7,839 nucleotides of DNA, from contig JBFMDM010000105.1 in the NCBI GenBank assembly GCA_040753835.1, positions 1-7,839 on the forward strand, given 5' to 3'. The translations under genes and the position numbers were made by a program. Of this stretch, positions 1 through 6,025 are shown in pieces. The number at the start of each line of letters is the position of its first letter. The first letter of the stretch is position 1. The notes beneath the pieces were generated by a model. The model was not told the DNA's origin. It ran no database searches and saw only the letters and a program-made list of their open reading frames with translations. The DNA comes from JACRIK01 sp040753835 (lineage in GTDB: Bacteria; Planctomycetota; MHYJ01; JACQXL01).

Positions 1-1
1 G

Positions 2-2434
2 ATAGCGGCAGAGAAAGCGGCCAAGAAGGCCGCGGCGGCCGCAGCCAAACTGGCTGAGACCGAGGCAAAAAAGGCGGCAGCGGCTGCTGCGCCCGCCCCA
101 GCGCCTGCTGAACCCGCACCGGCCAGGAAAACGGCTGAGCCGGAACCAAAGGCGCATCCCGAGCCAATCTCCAAGCCGGCCTTGCCGTCAGGCAGGCCGG
201 CCGCGCATAAGACAGAAAAGAAAGCAGCGCATCCTGAAAAGCCCGCTGCATCACATATAAAGGCCGCAGCCGGCAAGCACACAACTGAAAAACACGGGCA
301 TGCGCCGGCTATGCCTGTAATCACCATCGGCAGGCATTCTGAGCCGGCGGCGCCCAAACCGGCGGTTAAGCCGGGCGCGCCCCAGCCGAAGAGCGCTGCG
401 CCCAGGCAGGATATGCCCAAACCATCAGGGCCAATCATAGAAACGCTCGCCAAGGACACGGATGACAAGGATATCCGCGCCCTGCACGCCAAGGAACTGG
501 ATTTGTATTCCAAAGGCGCCGCCACCGAGCAAACCAAAGGAATACACGGCAAGGTTATCGGAATGCCCTCAACCTTCGGCAGGCAGAAGCCGTTTATCAA
601 GAAGACCTTCTTCTTCAAGAAGAAATCAGCGGGCCACCACCAGCAACAGGTGGTCAATAAACCGGTTGAACGCAAGGTCACGGTGAGCGGCCGGATGACC
701 CTTAAGGAACTCTGCGAGAAGATGGGCATCAGGGCAAATATCATCATCAAGAAACTGATGGAGCACAACATAATGACCGGCATCAACGACGCCCTGAGCG
801 AGGACGCGCTGGTGCTTATCGGCCTGGAATTCAACTACGAAATAATATTTGAGAAGCCCAAGGACATTGACAGCCATCTAGTGCACACCACTCCGGACAG
901 GCCGGAAGACCTCAAGAGCCGCCCGCCGGTGGTGACCTTTATGGGTCATGTGGACCACGGCAAGACCTCGCTGATGGACAAAATCAGGTCGGCCAACGTG
1001 GCGGCATCGGAACACGGCGCGATTACCCAGCATTTAGGCGCATACGAGGCGGAAATCAACAATAAGAAAATCGTATTCCTGGATACGCCGGGCCACGAGG
1101 CGTTTACCCAGATGCGTTCCCGGGGAGCCAATGTCACTGATATCGTGGTCCTGGTCGTGGCCGCGGACGACGGCGTAATGCCCCAGACCGAGGAGGCCAT
1201 CAGCCACGCCCGGGCCGCCAACCTCCCCATCATTGTGGCGATTAACAAAGTTGACAAGAAGGAAGCCAATCTCCACAAGGTCCGCCAGCAGTTAAGTTCA
1301 ATGGACTTGGCGCCTGAGGACTGGGGCGGCAAGACCATCTTCGCCGAGGTTTCAGCCCTGACCGGCCAGGGCATAGACCATCTCCTGGAAATGATTCTTT
1401 TACAGGCGGATATGATGGAATTGAAGGCCAATCCCAACCGCCGGGCCTACGGAACGGTGATGGAGGCGAAACTCACGGAGTCGCAGGGGCCGATGACCAC
1501 CATCCTGGTCCAGAACGGGACCCTGAAAATCGGGGACGTCATCTTCTGCGGCGGCGCATACGGCAAAGTCCGTTCAATGCTCAACAGCCGCTCGGAAAAT
1601 ATTGAAGAGACAACGCCCGCAACCGTGGTCAGAATCAGCGGGCTTTCGGATTTGCCTATGGCCGGCGACAAGTTCTACGTGGTGGACAGCATCCAGACCG
1701 CCTCGGAGATGGCACAGACGTTCAATGAGCGCAAGAAGACCGCGCTGGCCGGGCCGCAACAGCATACCACCCTGGAAAACCTCTACGACAAGATTGCCAC
1801 CTCCCAGACCAAAGAGATCAAGGTCATCCTCAAGACCGACGTCCAGGGCTCGCTGGAGGTGATTACCCAGTTACTCAACAACTTCGCCTACAAGGAGGCG
1901 CGGGTGAAAATCATCCACAGGGGCGTAGGCCAGATAAACGAATCGGACGTGCTGCTGGCCCATGTCTCGGATGCAATTATCATCGGGTTCAATACATCCG
2001 TGGAGGAGCGCGCCAAACCGCTGGTGATTGACCACGGCGTTGAAGTGAAGATATACAACGTCATCTACGACATCGTGGAGAACATCAAACTGGCCCTGGA
2101 AGGCCTGCTGGAGCCGGAAAAGCGCGAGGTGACAGTCGGCAAACTGACCGTCAAGGACCTGTTCAAGATTTCTCGGCTCGGCACGATTGCCGGATGTATG
2201 GTAACCGAGGGCAAGATAGAAAGGTCATCGCTGGTCAGGGTCTATCGCGAGAAGAACGTGCTTTATGAAGGCCGGCTGTCATCCCTGAAACGTTTCAAGG
2301 ACGACGTCCGCGAGGTCAATACTGGATTTGAGTGCGGCGTAAAGATAGACGGGTTTGACAATCTCAATGTCGGCGATGTCATTGAGGCATTCCAGATAGA
2401 AAAACACCTGAAGAAACTGACGACTGCCTCGTAA
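2..2434 (+). CDS. infB: Translation initiation factor IF-2 (5' end outside window)
   Basis: IF-2 is the GTPase that places fMet-tRNA on the 30S subunit and promotes 50S joining. The reading frame is open from the first bases, so the true start lies upstream of the window. Roughly nt 2-430 encode an Ala/Lys/Pro-rich low-complexity N-terminal region, usual for bacterial IF-2. An IF2_N helical domain follows at about nt 696-845 (MTLKELCEKMGIRANIIIKKL). The G domain has G1 GHVDHGKT (nt 944-967), the G2 region TQHLGAYE, G3 DTPGHEAF (nt 1082-1105), G4 NKVD (nt 1244-1255) and G5 SAL (nt 1352-1360). Domain III begins near nt 1817 (VILKTDVQGSLEVI), and the C-terminal fMet-tRNA-binding region (GFDNLNVGDVIEAFQ) ends the protein. 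All GTPase motifs are intact. The DUF503 gene starts 4 bases after the stop, so this is the head of a translation operon. The identity is secure; the missing N-terminal length is unknown. Confidence 0.98.
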   Translation: MAAEKAAKKAAAAAAKLAETEAKKAAAAAAPAPAPAEPAPARKTAEPEPKAHPEPISKPALPSGRPAAHKTEKKAAHPEKPAASHIKAAAGKHTTEKHGHAPAMPVITIGRHSEPAAPKPAVKPGAPQPKSAAPRQDMPKPSGPIIETLAKDTDDKDIRALHAKELDLYSKGAATEQTKGIHGKVIGMPSTFGRQKPFIKKTFFFKKKSAGHHQQQVVNKPVERKVTVSGRMTLKELCEKMGIRANIIIKKLMEHNIMTGINDALSEDALVLIGLEFNYEIIFEKPKDIDSHLVHTTPDRPEDLKSRPPVVTFMGHVDHGKTSLMDKIRSANVAASEHGAITQHLGAYEAEINNKKIVFLDTPGHEAFTQMRSRGANVTDIVVLVVAADDGVMPQTEEAISHARAANLPIIVAINKVDKKEANLHKVRQQLSSMDLAPEDWGGKTIFAEVSALTGQGIDHLLEMILLQADMMELKANPNRRAYGTVMEAKLTESQGPMTTILVQNGTLKIGDVIFCGGAYGKVRSMLNSRSENIEETTPATVVRISGLSDLPMAGDKFYVVDSIQTASEMAQTFNERKKTALAGPQQHTTLENLYDKIATSQTKEIKVILKTDVQGSLEVITQLLNNFAYKEARVKIIHRGVGQINESDVLLAHVSDAIIIGFNTSVEERAKPLVIDHGVEVKIYNVIYDIVENIKLALEGLLEPEKREVTVGKLTVKDLFKISRLGTIAGCMVTEGKIERSSLVRVYREKNVLYEGRLSSLKRFKDDVREVNTGFECGVKIDGFDNLNVGDVIEAFQIEKHLKKLTTAS
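175..201. repeat. GC-rich hairpin inside the infB linker
   Basis: GCCGGCC (175-181) pairs with GGCCGGC (195-201), and TGCC (183-186) with GGCA (191-194), around the loop GTCA with one bulged T. It encodes part of a Ser-Gly-Arg-Pro-Ala stretch in the disordered N-terminal region. The 12-mer GGCAGGCCGGCC (191-202) recurs exactly at 4593-4604 in the HTH-protein linker. The pairing is seen directly; that it is a mobile or spreading repeat is inference. Confidence 0.5.
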
Positions 2435-2438
2435 CGTT

Positions 2439-2717
2439 ATGACCATCGGTTCGCTGGTAGTAAAACTGCTCATCCGCGAATCCTTTTCGCTCAAGGACAA
2501 ACGCCGGATAGTAAAATCAATCAAGGATAATATAAGAAACGATTTCAATGCCGCGGTGGCCGAGGTTGACTGCCTGGATTGCAGGCAGGAGGCCGTGCTG
2601 GCCATCGTGACGGTCGGCAATGATTCCAGGTTCGTCAGCAGCGTGCTGTCAAACATTATTAACAGAGTCAGGTCCTTCCCGGTGGAGTTGATTGACCAAT
2701 CGCAGGAGTTATTATGA
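2439..2717 (+). CDS. DUF503 / YlxP-family small protein
   Basis: This 92-residue protein matches the DUF503 (YlxP-like) family: a short alpha/beta protein starting with a strand (IGSLVVKLLI), then the characteristic FSLKDKRRIVKSIKDNIRNDFN helix, then A-EVD and a second strand LAIVTVGND. The family usually sits in the nusA-infB-rbfA operon and is thought to be linked to ribosome function, but its biochemical role is not settled. The start is 4 bases after infB and the stop overlaps the rbfA start (ATGA at 2714-2717), so translational coupling on both sides is likely. I see no good Shine-Dalgarno before its ATG, which fits coupling to infB. Length is normal for the family (about 90-100 residues). 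Confidence 0.88.
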   Translation: MTIGSLVVKLLIRESFSLKDKRRIVKSIKDNIRNDFNAAVAEVDCLDCRQEAVLAIVTVGNDSRFVSSVLSNIINRVRSFPVELIDQSQELL

Positions 2718-3238
2718 ACAACAACAGAATGGGCCGGGTAGCCAGCGAATTGCAGAAGGAAATCAGCCGGATAATCCTTTATGAAATGAACGACCCGCGG
2801 CTGGGGTTTATCACGGTGACCAGAACCGAGCCGTCTCCGGACCTGCAGTGCGCCAAGGTATTCGTCACGGTCCTGGGCAACGAAGCCGCCTGCAAGACAT
2901 CCATTGACCTTCTGAATAATGCGGCAAACTACATCCATAGCACCCTGAACAAGCGGATTAAACTGCGTTATATACCCAAACTCTCGTTCCATTTTGATAA
3001 TATCGTGGAAGAGGAGCAGGCGGTTTACAGGTTGCTGGACAAGATTTCACAAGAGAACGCCGCTCTCGCGGTTAAAGAGAAACCCAAAGCATCCAGGGCT
3101 GCCTGCGGCAGGCAGGCCCACGGGACAGGCAGGCGCCCAAAAACCGGGACGCCTCGGGCCCGCAAATCTCCCAAAGTCGGAAAAAGCGTTAAACCAAAGG
3201 CCGCCGGCGGGGTAAAATATAACGGGGAAAATGAATAG
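2714..3238 (+). CDS. rbfA: 30S ribosome-binding factor A with long basic C-terminal tail
   Basis: RbfA is a KH-fold protein that binds the pre-30S subunit and assists 16S rRNA 5'-end maturation and cold adaptation. Residues 5-115 carry the family pattern: RVASELQKEISRII, the NDPRLGFITVTRTEPSPDL stretch, AKVFVTVLG, and near the end RYIPKLSFHFDNIVEEEQAVYRLLDKI. The ATG is preceded at a 5-base spacing by AGGAG (2704-2708), inside the end of the DUF503 gene, and the two genes overlap by 4 bases. The protein has 174 residues, whereas family members are commonly about 110-135. The extra tail from about residue 120 is rich in Lys, Arg, Pro and Gly, looks disordered, and contains a DNA hairpin repeat at 3099-3115. 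It may aid rRNA binding or simply reflect repeat expansion. truB, a common next gene, is absent. Confidence 0.95.
   Translation: MNNNRMGRVASELQKEISRIILYEMNDPRLGFITVTRTEPSPDLQCAKVFVTVLGNEAACKTSIDLLNNAANYIHSTLNKRIKLRYIPKLSFHFDNIVEEEQAVYRLLDKISQENAALAVKEKPKASRAACGRQAHGTGRRPKTGTPRARKSPKVGKSVKPKAAGGVKYNGENE
3099..3115. repeat. Short inverted repeat CTGCCTG-CGG-CAGGCAG in rbfA tail
   Basis: This is a perfect 7-bp stem with a 3-base loop inside the rbfA coding sequence. The same 17-mer occurs in reverse complement at 3603-3619 in the intergenic region downstream. In rbfA it encodes part of Ala-Cys-Gly-Arg-Gln-Ala, introducing the only Cys of the basic tail. A further CAGGCAGG-like run follows shortly after. 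It looks like a dispersed palindrome tolerated in a disordered tail. Confidence 0.6.
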
Positions 3239-3249
3239 GAGCCAGGGGC

Positions 3250-3405
3250 CCAGTTAGGCCTCGTCCCATAGGGACGAGGCAACTCCCTGCGGGCAGCACT
3301 ATGCTTCGCAAAGTGCTGGGTCGTATTGAATGGGATCCCTAACTGAGTCCCCCGCCCTATTCAATTGGAGCGGGGCTGGGATACCTCTTTGAAATTCCAT
3401 ACGAT
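3250..3405 (+). repeat. Structured dispersed element, copy 1 (about 156 bp)
   Basis: This non-coding element begins 12 bases after the rbfA stop. Seen structure: a closing stem CAGTTAGG (3251-3258) with CCTAACTG (3338-3345); inside it the hairpin CCTCGTCCC-ATA-GGGACGAGG (3259-3279) and the hairpin CAGCACT/AGTGCTG (3294-3300/3312-3318) capped by TGC-TTC-GCA; then CCCCGC/GCGGGG (3350-3355/3370-3375). TCGTAT (3321-3326) can pair with ATACGA (3399-3404) as a long-range helix. A second copy lies at 5816-6025. From 3313 to 3391 the copies align without gaps, about 62 of 79 identical by hand count, including 30 consecutive identical bases (3346-3375). The orientation given is arbitrary. It could be a MITE-like repeat, a structured RNA or a transcript-end signal; the sequence alone does not decide. 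Confidence 0.75.
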
Positions 3406-3425
3406 AAAATATCGGATTTTTCTTG

Positions 3426-3505
3426 ACCCCGCACATAAATAGTGCTAAATATCGTCAGGTATTTGGTTGTATTACCGAAAACCCCAATGGGGTTATGTGC
3501 GGGGT
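3426..3505. repeat. 13-bp inverted repeat enclosing AT-rich DNA
   Basis: ACCCCGCACATAA (3426-3438) is the exact reverse complement of TTATGTGCGGGGT (3493-3505), separated by 54 bases. A competing hairpin AACCCC-AAT-GGGGTT (3480-3494) overlaps the right arm. It could fold as alternative RNA structures, act as a weak bidirectional transcript end after rbfA, or mark the ends of a very small inserted element. No poly-T run follows directly, so I do not call it a terminator. The right arm abuts a possible -35 box. Confidence 0.55.
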
Positions 3506-3531
3506 TGACTCCCCTATTATTTTTATATAAA
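3505..3531 (+). promoter_or_regulatory. Possible promoter for the envelope gene group
   Basis: TTGACT (3505-3510) resembles a -35 box and TATAAA (3526-3531) a -10 box, with a short 15-bp spacer, in an AT-rich stretch (3511-3570) that contrasts with the surrounding GC-rich DNA. It would give a leader of roughly 155 bases before the gene at 3697. A second weak -10-like TATACT is at 3553-3558. This is pattern matching only, and the sub-optimal spacer keeps confidence low. Confidence 0.3.
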
Positions 3532-3601
3532 TTATTGGTATATTGTTACCTGTATACTAATATATCGTAATCAAGGAATATCCCGACATTTGCTGGACGC
3601 G

Positions 3602-3620
3602 CCTGCCTGCCGCAGGCAGG
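3602..3620. repeat. Short inverted repeat CCTGCCTG-CCG-CAGGCAGG
   Basis: This is a perfect 8-bp stem with a 3-base loop in the leader region before the 132-residue gene. Its core is the reverse complement of the rbfA-tail palindrome at 3099-3115, making it a two-copy short repeat in this window, one copy coding and one not. Confidence 0.6.
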
Positions 3621-3646
3621 GTCTCTGCGGAGTTCGTCGGGCTCTA

Positions 3647-3691
3647 ACTCGCTGATAACGCCCTTACGGGCTAACAGCGAGTAAGAGGAGG
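3647..3691 (+). promoter_or_regulatory. Leader stem-loop next to a strong Shine-Dalgarno
   Basis: ACTCGCTG (3647-3654) pairs perfectly with CAGCGAGT (3675-3682), and inside GCCC (3660-3663) pairs with GGGC (3668-3671). The hairpin ends 3 bases before AGGAGG (3686-3691), which is 5 bases from the ATG at 3697. A stem this close to the ribosome site could modulate loading or protect the mRNA 5' end. It could equally be another dispersed hairpin repeat that landed there. Confidence 0.45.
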
Positions 3692-3696
3692 TTGCT

Positions 3697-4095
3697 ATGA
3701 CAAACAAGACATTATACCTCATCATCGGCGTTCTTGTCGGGATTATCGCCGTCCTTGCAATAGAAAAGTCGTCATTCAGCAGCAACGTATTCGCGGCGCC
3801 TGACAGGGCGAGCGAAACAGCCGCAAACAACAACTATATTGCCATCGGCTCAATGACCAGGACTGACAACAACCTCCTCTGGCTGATAGACACTCAGAAT
3901 AAAAAACTATTGATTTATGAATACGCGCAAGATTATCTGATTCGGCTGAGAGCGGCGCGCGATATTCAATATGACCTTAATATCCCGGACGGCGTGGCTA
4001 TGCCCTATTTAAAGAATTCAGATGAAGGGCCACTACCAAACTCTATAAAGAAATTATACGAGGACATACGAAAACAGCAGGAAAAAAATAAATAA
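3697..4095 (+). CDS. Membrane-anchored small protein of unknown function
   Basis: This 132-residue protein has one hydrophobic N-terminal segment (about residues 5-22, LYLIIGVLVGIIAVLAI) after a short Lys-containing start. That indicates a membrane anchor or uncleaved signal; a cleavage site near VFA-AP (31-35) is possible. The exported part, residues 46-95, contains YIAIGSMTRTDNNLLWLIDTQNKKLLIYEY followed by an R-AARDIQYDL motif. This looks like a small beta-rich module similar to proteins I associate with Planctomycetota genomes, but I know no assigned function. The C-terminus is a charged helix (SIKKLYEDIRKQQEKNK). The ATG has a strong Shine-Dalgarno (AGGAGG, 5-base spacing). The stop is 3 bases before the next gene, so the two are very probably co-transcribed. 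Confidence 0.85.
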   Translation: MTNKTLYLIIGVLVGIIAVLAIEKSSFSSNVFAAPDRASETAANNNYIAIGSMTRTDNNLLWLIDTQNKKLLIYEYAQDYLIRLRAARDIQYDLNIPDGVAMPYLKNSDEGPLPNSIKKLYEDIRKQQEKNK

Positions 4096-4098
4096 TCT

Positions 4099-4911
4099 AT
4101 GGCGAAATCAAAGTCCGATGAATTCTTTACCTTTGACGAGGTCCTCAAGGAACTGAAACTCAGCGAGGACGAACTCAAGAAACTGGTCTCTGAAGGCGAG
4201 ATACGCGCCTTTAAGGACGAGGACCGGATGAAGTTCAAGAAGGTGGACGTGGAAAGCAAGAGGCAAGAGCATATCACCGAGCCGACCGTCATCCTGCCGC
4301 CCGGCGAAGAGGAGATACCGGCCGCCAGCAACGACGCCACATTTATCGAAGAAGACACCACCAGCAGCATCGGCGCCGAAGACGAGGTCCCTATCGGAAG
4401 CGATACGGACGTACACCTGCCAGGCCTGGTTGAGGAAGCCGACGTCACCACGCCCATAGAATCGGTATCCGAGGACATCGGAGCGACCGTGCCCGAGGAG
4501 GAGATTGAGGTGGCCGAGACCATAGCCGAGGAAGGCGCGGTGGAGACCATTCCGGAAGAACTCGTTGAAACAGTGGCTGAAAAGGCGGCCCCGGCAGGCC
4601 GGCCCAAGTCACGGCTTTCCAGGTTTGCTCCCGCTCAAGCGGGACCGCCCAGCGGAATGGCCTATCCGGAAATGCCACTCTCGGTAACGATGGCCGCGCC
4701 CAAGTTCAAGACGCCGGTGGTCTTTATCGCCTGTCTCGGCGCCATTCTTCTGTTCCTGACAATCATCGGCTCATTTATGGCCGACGCCCTGAGAATCAGT
4801 TCGGACCGCGGCAAACATCCCATCGGAATCACCCGCGAGTTCGGGCAGATGATTCTTGATATTGTCGGAATAAAAGACGTAAATCTTGACAAATTCAAGA
4901 AAGAAGAATAA
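4099..4911 (+). CDS. Excisionase/MerR-like HTH protein with acidic linker and transmembrane segment
   Basis: This 270-residue protein has three parts. Residues 8-52 (FFTFDEVLKELKLSEDELKKLVSEGEIRAFKDEDRMKFKKVDVE) look like the winged-helix HTH fold of excisionase/MerR type, in which a domain reads a level, a 'SEGEIRAF' turn and a wing. Residues 56-185 are a Glu/Thr/Val-rich, strongly acidic, low-complexity linker. One transmembrane helix lies at about 206-229 (VVFIACLGAILLFLTIIGSFM), followed by a roughly 40-residue tail. By the positive-inside rule the HTH could be cytoplasmic and the tail periplasmic, suggesting a membrane-tethered regulator or scaffold; this is inferred. The gene starts 3 bases after its upstream neighbour with only a distant AGGA, so coupling is likely. 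A palindrome sits in the linker (4629-4644). I do not recognise a named gene. Confidence 0.85.
   Translation: MAKSKSDEFFTFDEVLKELKLSEDELKKLVSEGEIRAFKDEDRMKFKKVDVESKRQEHITEPTVILPPGEEEIPAASNDATFIEEDTTSSIGAEDEVPIGSDTDVHLPGLVEEADVTTPIESVSEDIGATVPEEEIEVAETIAEEGAVETIPEELVETVAEKAAPAGRPKSRLSRFAPAQAGPPSGMAYPEMPLSVTMAAPKFKTPVVFIACLGAILLFLTIIGSFMADALRISSDRGKHPIGITREFGQMILDIVGIKDVNLDKFKKEE
4629..4644. repeat. Short hairpin TCCCGCT-CA-AGCGGGA in coding DNA
   Basis: This 16-base inverted repeat lies within the linker of the HTH protein, encoding part of Ala-Pro-Ala-Gln-Ala-Gly. It is kept in frame just before the transmembrane segment, where extra residues should be harmless. It is of the same general type as the other short GC-rich hairpins here, but different in sequence. 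Confidence 0.45.
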
Positions 4912-4914
4912 ATT
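4886..4914 (+). promoter_or_regulatory. Possible promoter for the OmpA-family gene
   Basis: A perfect -35 hexamer TTGACA (4886-4891) is followed after 17 bp by TAAATT (4909-4914), which matches 4 of 6 bases of the -10 consensus. The -35 lies inside the last codons of the upstream gene (encoding Leu-Asp-Lys), so it may be chance. If real it would start transcription about 60 bases before the OmpA start codon and let the lipoprotein be expressed separately. Confidence 0.3.
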
Positions 4915-4983
4915 ACCGATATATTAAGGTAACGGTTAATAAAAGAGCGCCCGCACGGCGCCGCCGGAAAGGAGTCAATAAAT

Positions 4984-5748
4984 ATGGTTAACCTCAAGAA
5001 AATAGCAGTCGTAATAACGGTCGGGCTGTTGGTAACCGGATGCGTCTCCCGGGCGTCCTACCGCAAACTGGAGACGAAATACAACACCGACGTTGCCGCA
5101 ATGTCAGCCCATATCCGCGACCTGGGCGAGGCGAACAAGGCCGTTGACCAGGACAGCAAGGGCCTGGCATTTGAACTCCAGAAAGCCAAACTGGAGAACG
5201 AGGCATTAAAACACAAGGCCAAGGTGGACGACGAGACCCTGACCAGGATGAAGGAGAAAATCGTCCGGAAACTCCAGGGCCTGACATCAGAAGAAGGCGT
5301 AATTATTACCGAAAAAGGCGTTGAAATCCAGGGTGAAGTCCTTTTTAGCCCCGGCAGCAGCGACCTAAAACAAAGAGGCAAGGAAATACTGGCCAAGATA
5401 GCCGATTTCATAAAGAAGGAAAGTTTTCAGGTCCAGGTATCAGGGCATACAGATACTGACCAGATAACCAGAACCGTCGATCGCTGGACAACTAAGTCCA
5501 ATTTTGAACTGGCCGCATACCGCGCCTTAACGGTTCTTCTTTATTTAGAAGACCAGGGTGTTGACCCGGCCCGGATGTTCCTGGTCAGTTTCGGCGAGCA
5601 CCGCCCCAAGGGCGCGAAGAAATCTGAGAACAGGCGGGTAGAGATTTCATTCATCGGAACCGAGGCCGAGGCAAAGGAAGAGGCCACTACGCCTGATGAA
5701 AAGACCGAGGAGGATGCCGCACCTGTATCCAAGGAACCGTCCAAATAA
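4984..5748 (+). CDS. OmpA-domain lipoprotein (Pal-like)
   Basis: This 254-residue exported lipoprotein probably links the envelope to peptidoglycan. The signal peptide KKIAVVITVGLLVTGC ends in a lipobox with Cys20, and Val follows at +2, compatible with outer-membrane sorting where that rule applies. Residues 25-97 are a charged helical, probably coiled-coil spacer. The OmpA C-terminal domain covers about 105-225: VLFSPGSSDLKQRGKEIL, SGHTDTD (153-159), SNFELAAYRALTVLLYL (172-188), then ENRRVEISF (215-223). The Asp of GHTD and the Arg of AAYRA fit the usual diaminopimelate-binding positions. A Glu/Lys/Pro-rich tail follows. The start has AAAGGAG (4968-4974) at 9-base spacing, and a strong terminator follows the stop. 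Pal is shorter and has Tol neighbours, which are absent here, so I give no symbol. Confidence 0.92.
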   Translation: MVNLKKIAVVITVGLLVTGCVSRASYRKLETKYNTDVAAMSAHIRDLGEANKAVDQDSKGLAFELQKAKLENEALKHKAKVDDETLTRMKEKIVRKLQGLTSEEGVIITEKGVEIQGEVLFSPGSSDLKQRGKEILAKIADFIKKESFQVQVSGHTDTDQITRTVDRWTTKSNFELAAYRALTVLLYLEDQGVDPARMFLVSFGEHRPKGAKKSENRRVEISFIGTEAEAKEEATTPDEKTEEDAAPVSKEPSK

Positions 5749-5762
5749 ATCCTGTTTCATCA

Positions 5763-5796
5763 CCCCCTCATTCTGCAAAGGATGAGGGGGTTTTTT
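5763..5796 (+). terminator. Rho-independent terminator after the OmpA-family gene
   Basis: CCCCCTCAT (5763-5771) pairs with ATGAGGGGG (5782-5790), a perfect 9-bp stem with a 10-base loop, followed at once by six T (5791-5796). It starts 14 bases after the stop codon. On the minus strand no T-run follows the stem, so it works in the plus direction only. Confidence 0.93.
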
Positions 5797-5815
5797 AGTC
5801 GCAGTTTGAACGCAG

Positions 5816-6025
5816 CCAGTTAGGCCTCGCCCCCCGATGTCCATCGGGGGGCTCGGCGATTTATCCAGCACATAAGTTACCTGCCCGTCCGGTCAGGCGG
5901 GTGTGCTGGGTCGTATTATAGTTATCGCCTAACGCAGTCCCCCGCCCTATTCAATTGGAGCGGGGTCGGGACGGCTATTTGCCCGCCAAAGGCGGGTCCG
6001 CCTCTGGCGGAAAATTCCATACGAT
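5816..6025 (+). repeat. Structured dispersed element, copy 2 (about 210 bp)
   Basis: This is the second copy of the element at 3250-3405, in the same orientation, starting 19 bases after the terminator's T-run. Conserved blocks are CCAGTTAGGCCTCG (5816-5829), GTGCTGGGTCGTATT (5903-5917), 30 identical bases at 5936-5965, and AAATTCCATACGAT (6012-6025). The closing stem is GTTAGGC (5819-5825) with GCCTAAC (5927-5933). The first hairpin has a different sequence but still pairs: CCCCCCGATG (5830-5839) with CATCGGGGGG (5842-5851). The second hairpin is CCAGCACA/TGTGCTGG (5865-5872/5902-5909), capped by CCTGCC/GGCGGG (5880-5885/5896-5901). TCGTAT (5911-5916) and ATACGA (6019-6024) are also kept. 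It differs from copy 1 by extra hairpin arms and a 30-base insertion at 5982-6011. It occupies most of the gap between convergent genes. Confidence 0.75.
5982..6011. repeat. Twin short hairpins nested inside copy 2
   Basis: CCCGCC-AAA-GGCGGG (5982-5996) is followed directly by TCCGCC-TCT-GGCGGA (5997-6011). Copy 1 has the same flanks joined without these 30 bases (junction 3391/3392), and the preceding 79 bases align gap-free, so this is a precise insertion into copy 2 or a precise loss from copy 1. Confidence 0.7.

Noticed and set aside
946..1437. Long minus-strand open frame inside infB
   Set aside because: It is antisense to the conserved IF-2 GTPase domain and its protein resembles no family. 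It is a shadow of a high-GC gene, as are the other antisense frames over infB, the HTH gene and the OmpA gene.
2279..2992. 237-codon minus-strand open frame across infB, DUF503 and rbfA
   Set aside because: It runs antisense through three recognised genes, has no ribosome site and matches no family.
3250..3405. tRNA or known riboswitch in copy 1
   Set aside because: There is no TPsiC-like GGTTCGAATCC, no anticodon arm geometry and no riboswitch core that I recognise.
3402..3421. Weak terminator CGATA-AAA-TATCG followed by T-run after copy 1
   Set aside because: The stem is only 5 bp and AT-rich, with two bases and an A before the T-run; too weak to call as a feature.
3251..5933. Integron attC sites (GTTRRRY / RYYYAAC cores)
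   Set aside because: The cores are in the opposite order (GTTAGGC left, GCCTAAC right) to a folded attC. There is no integrase and no cassette structure.
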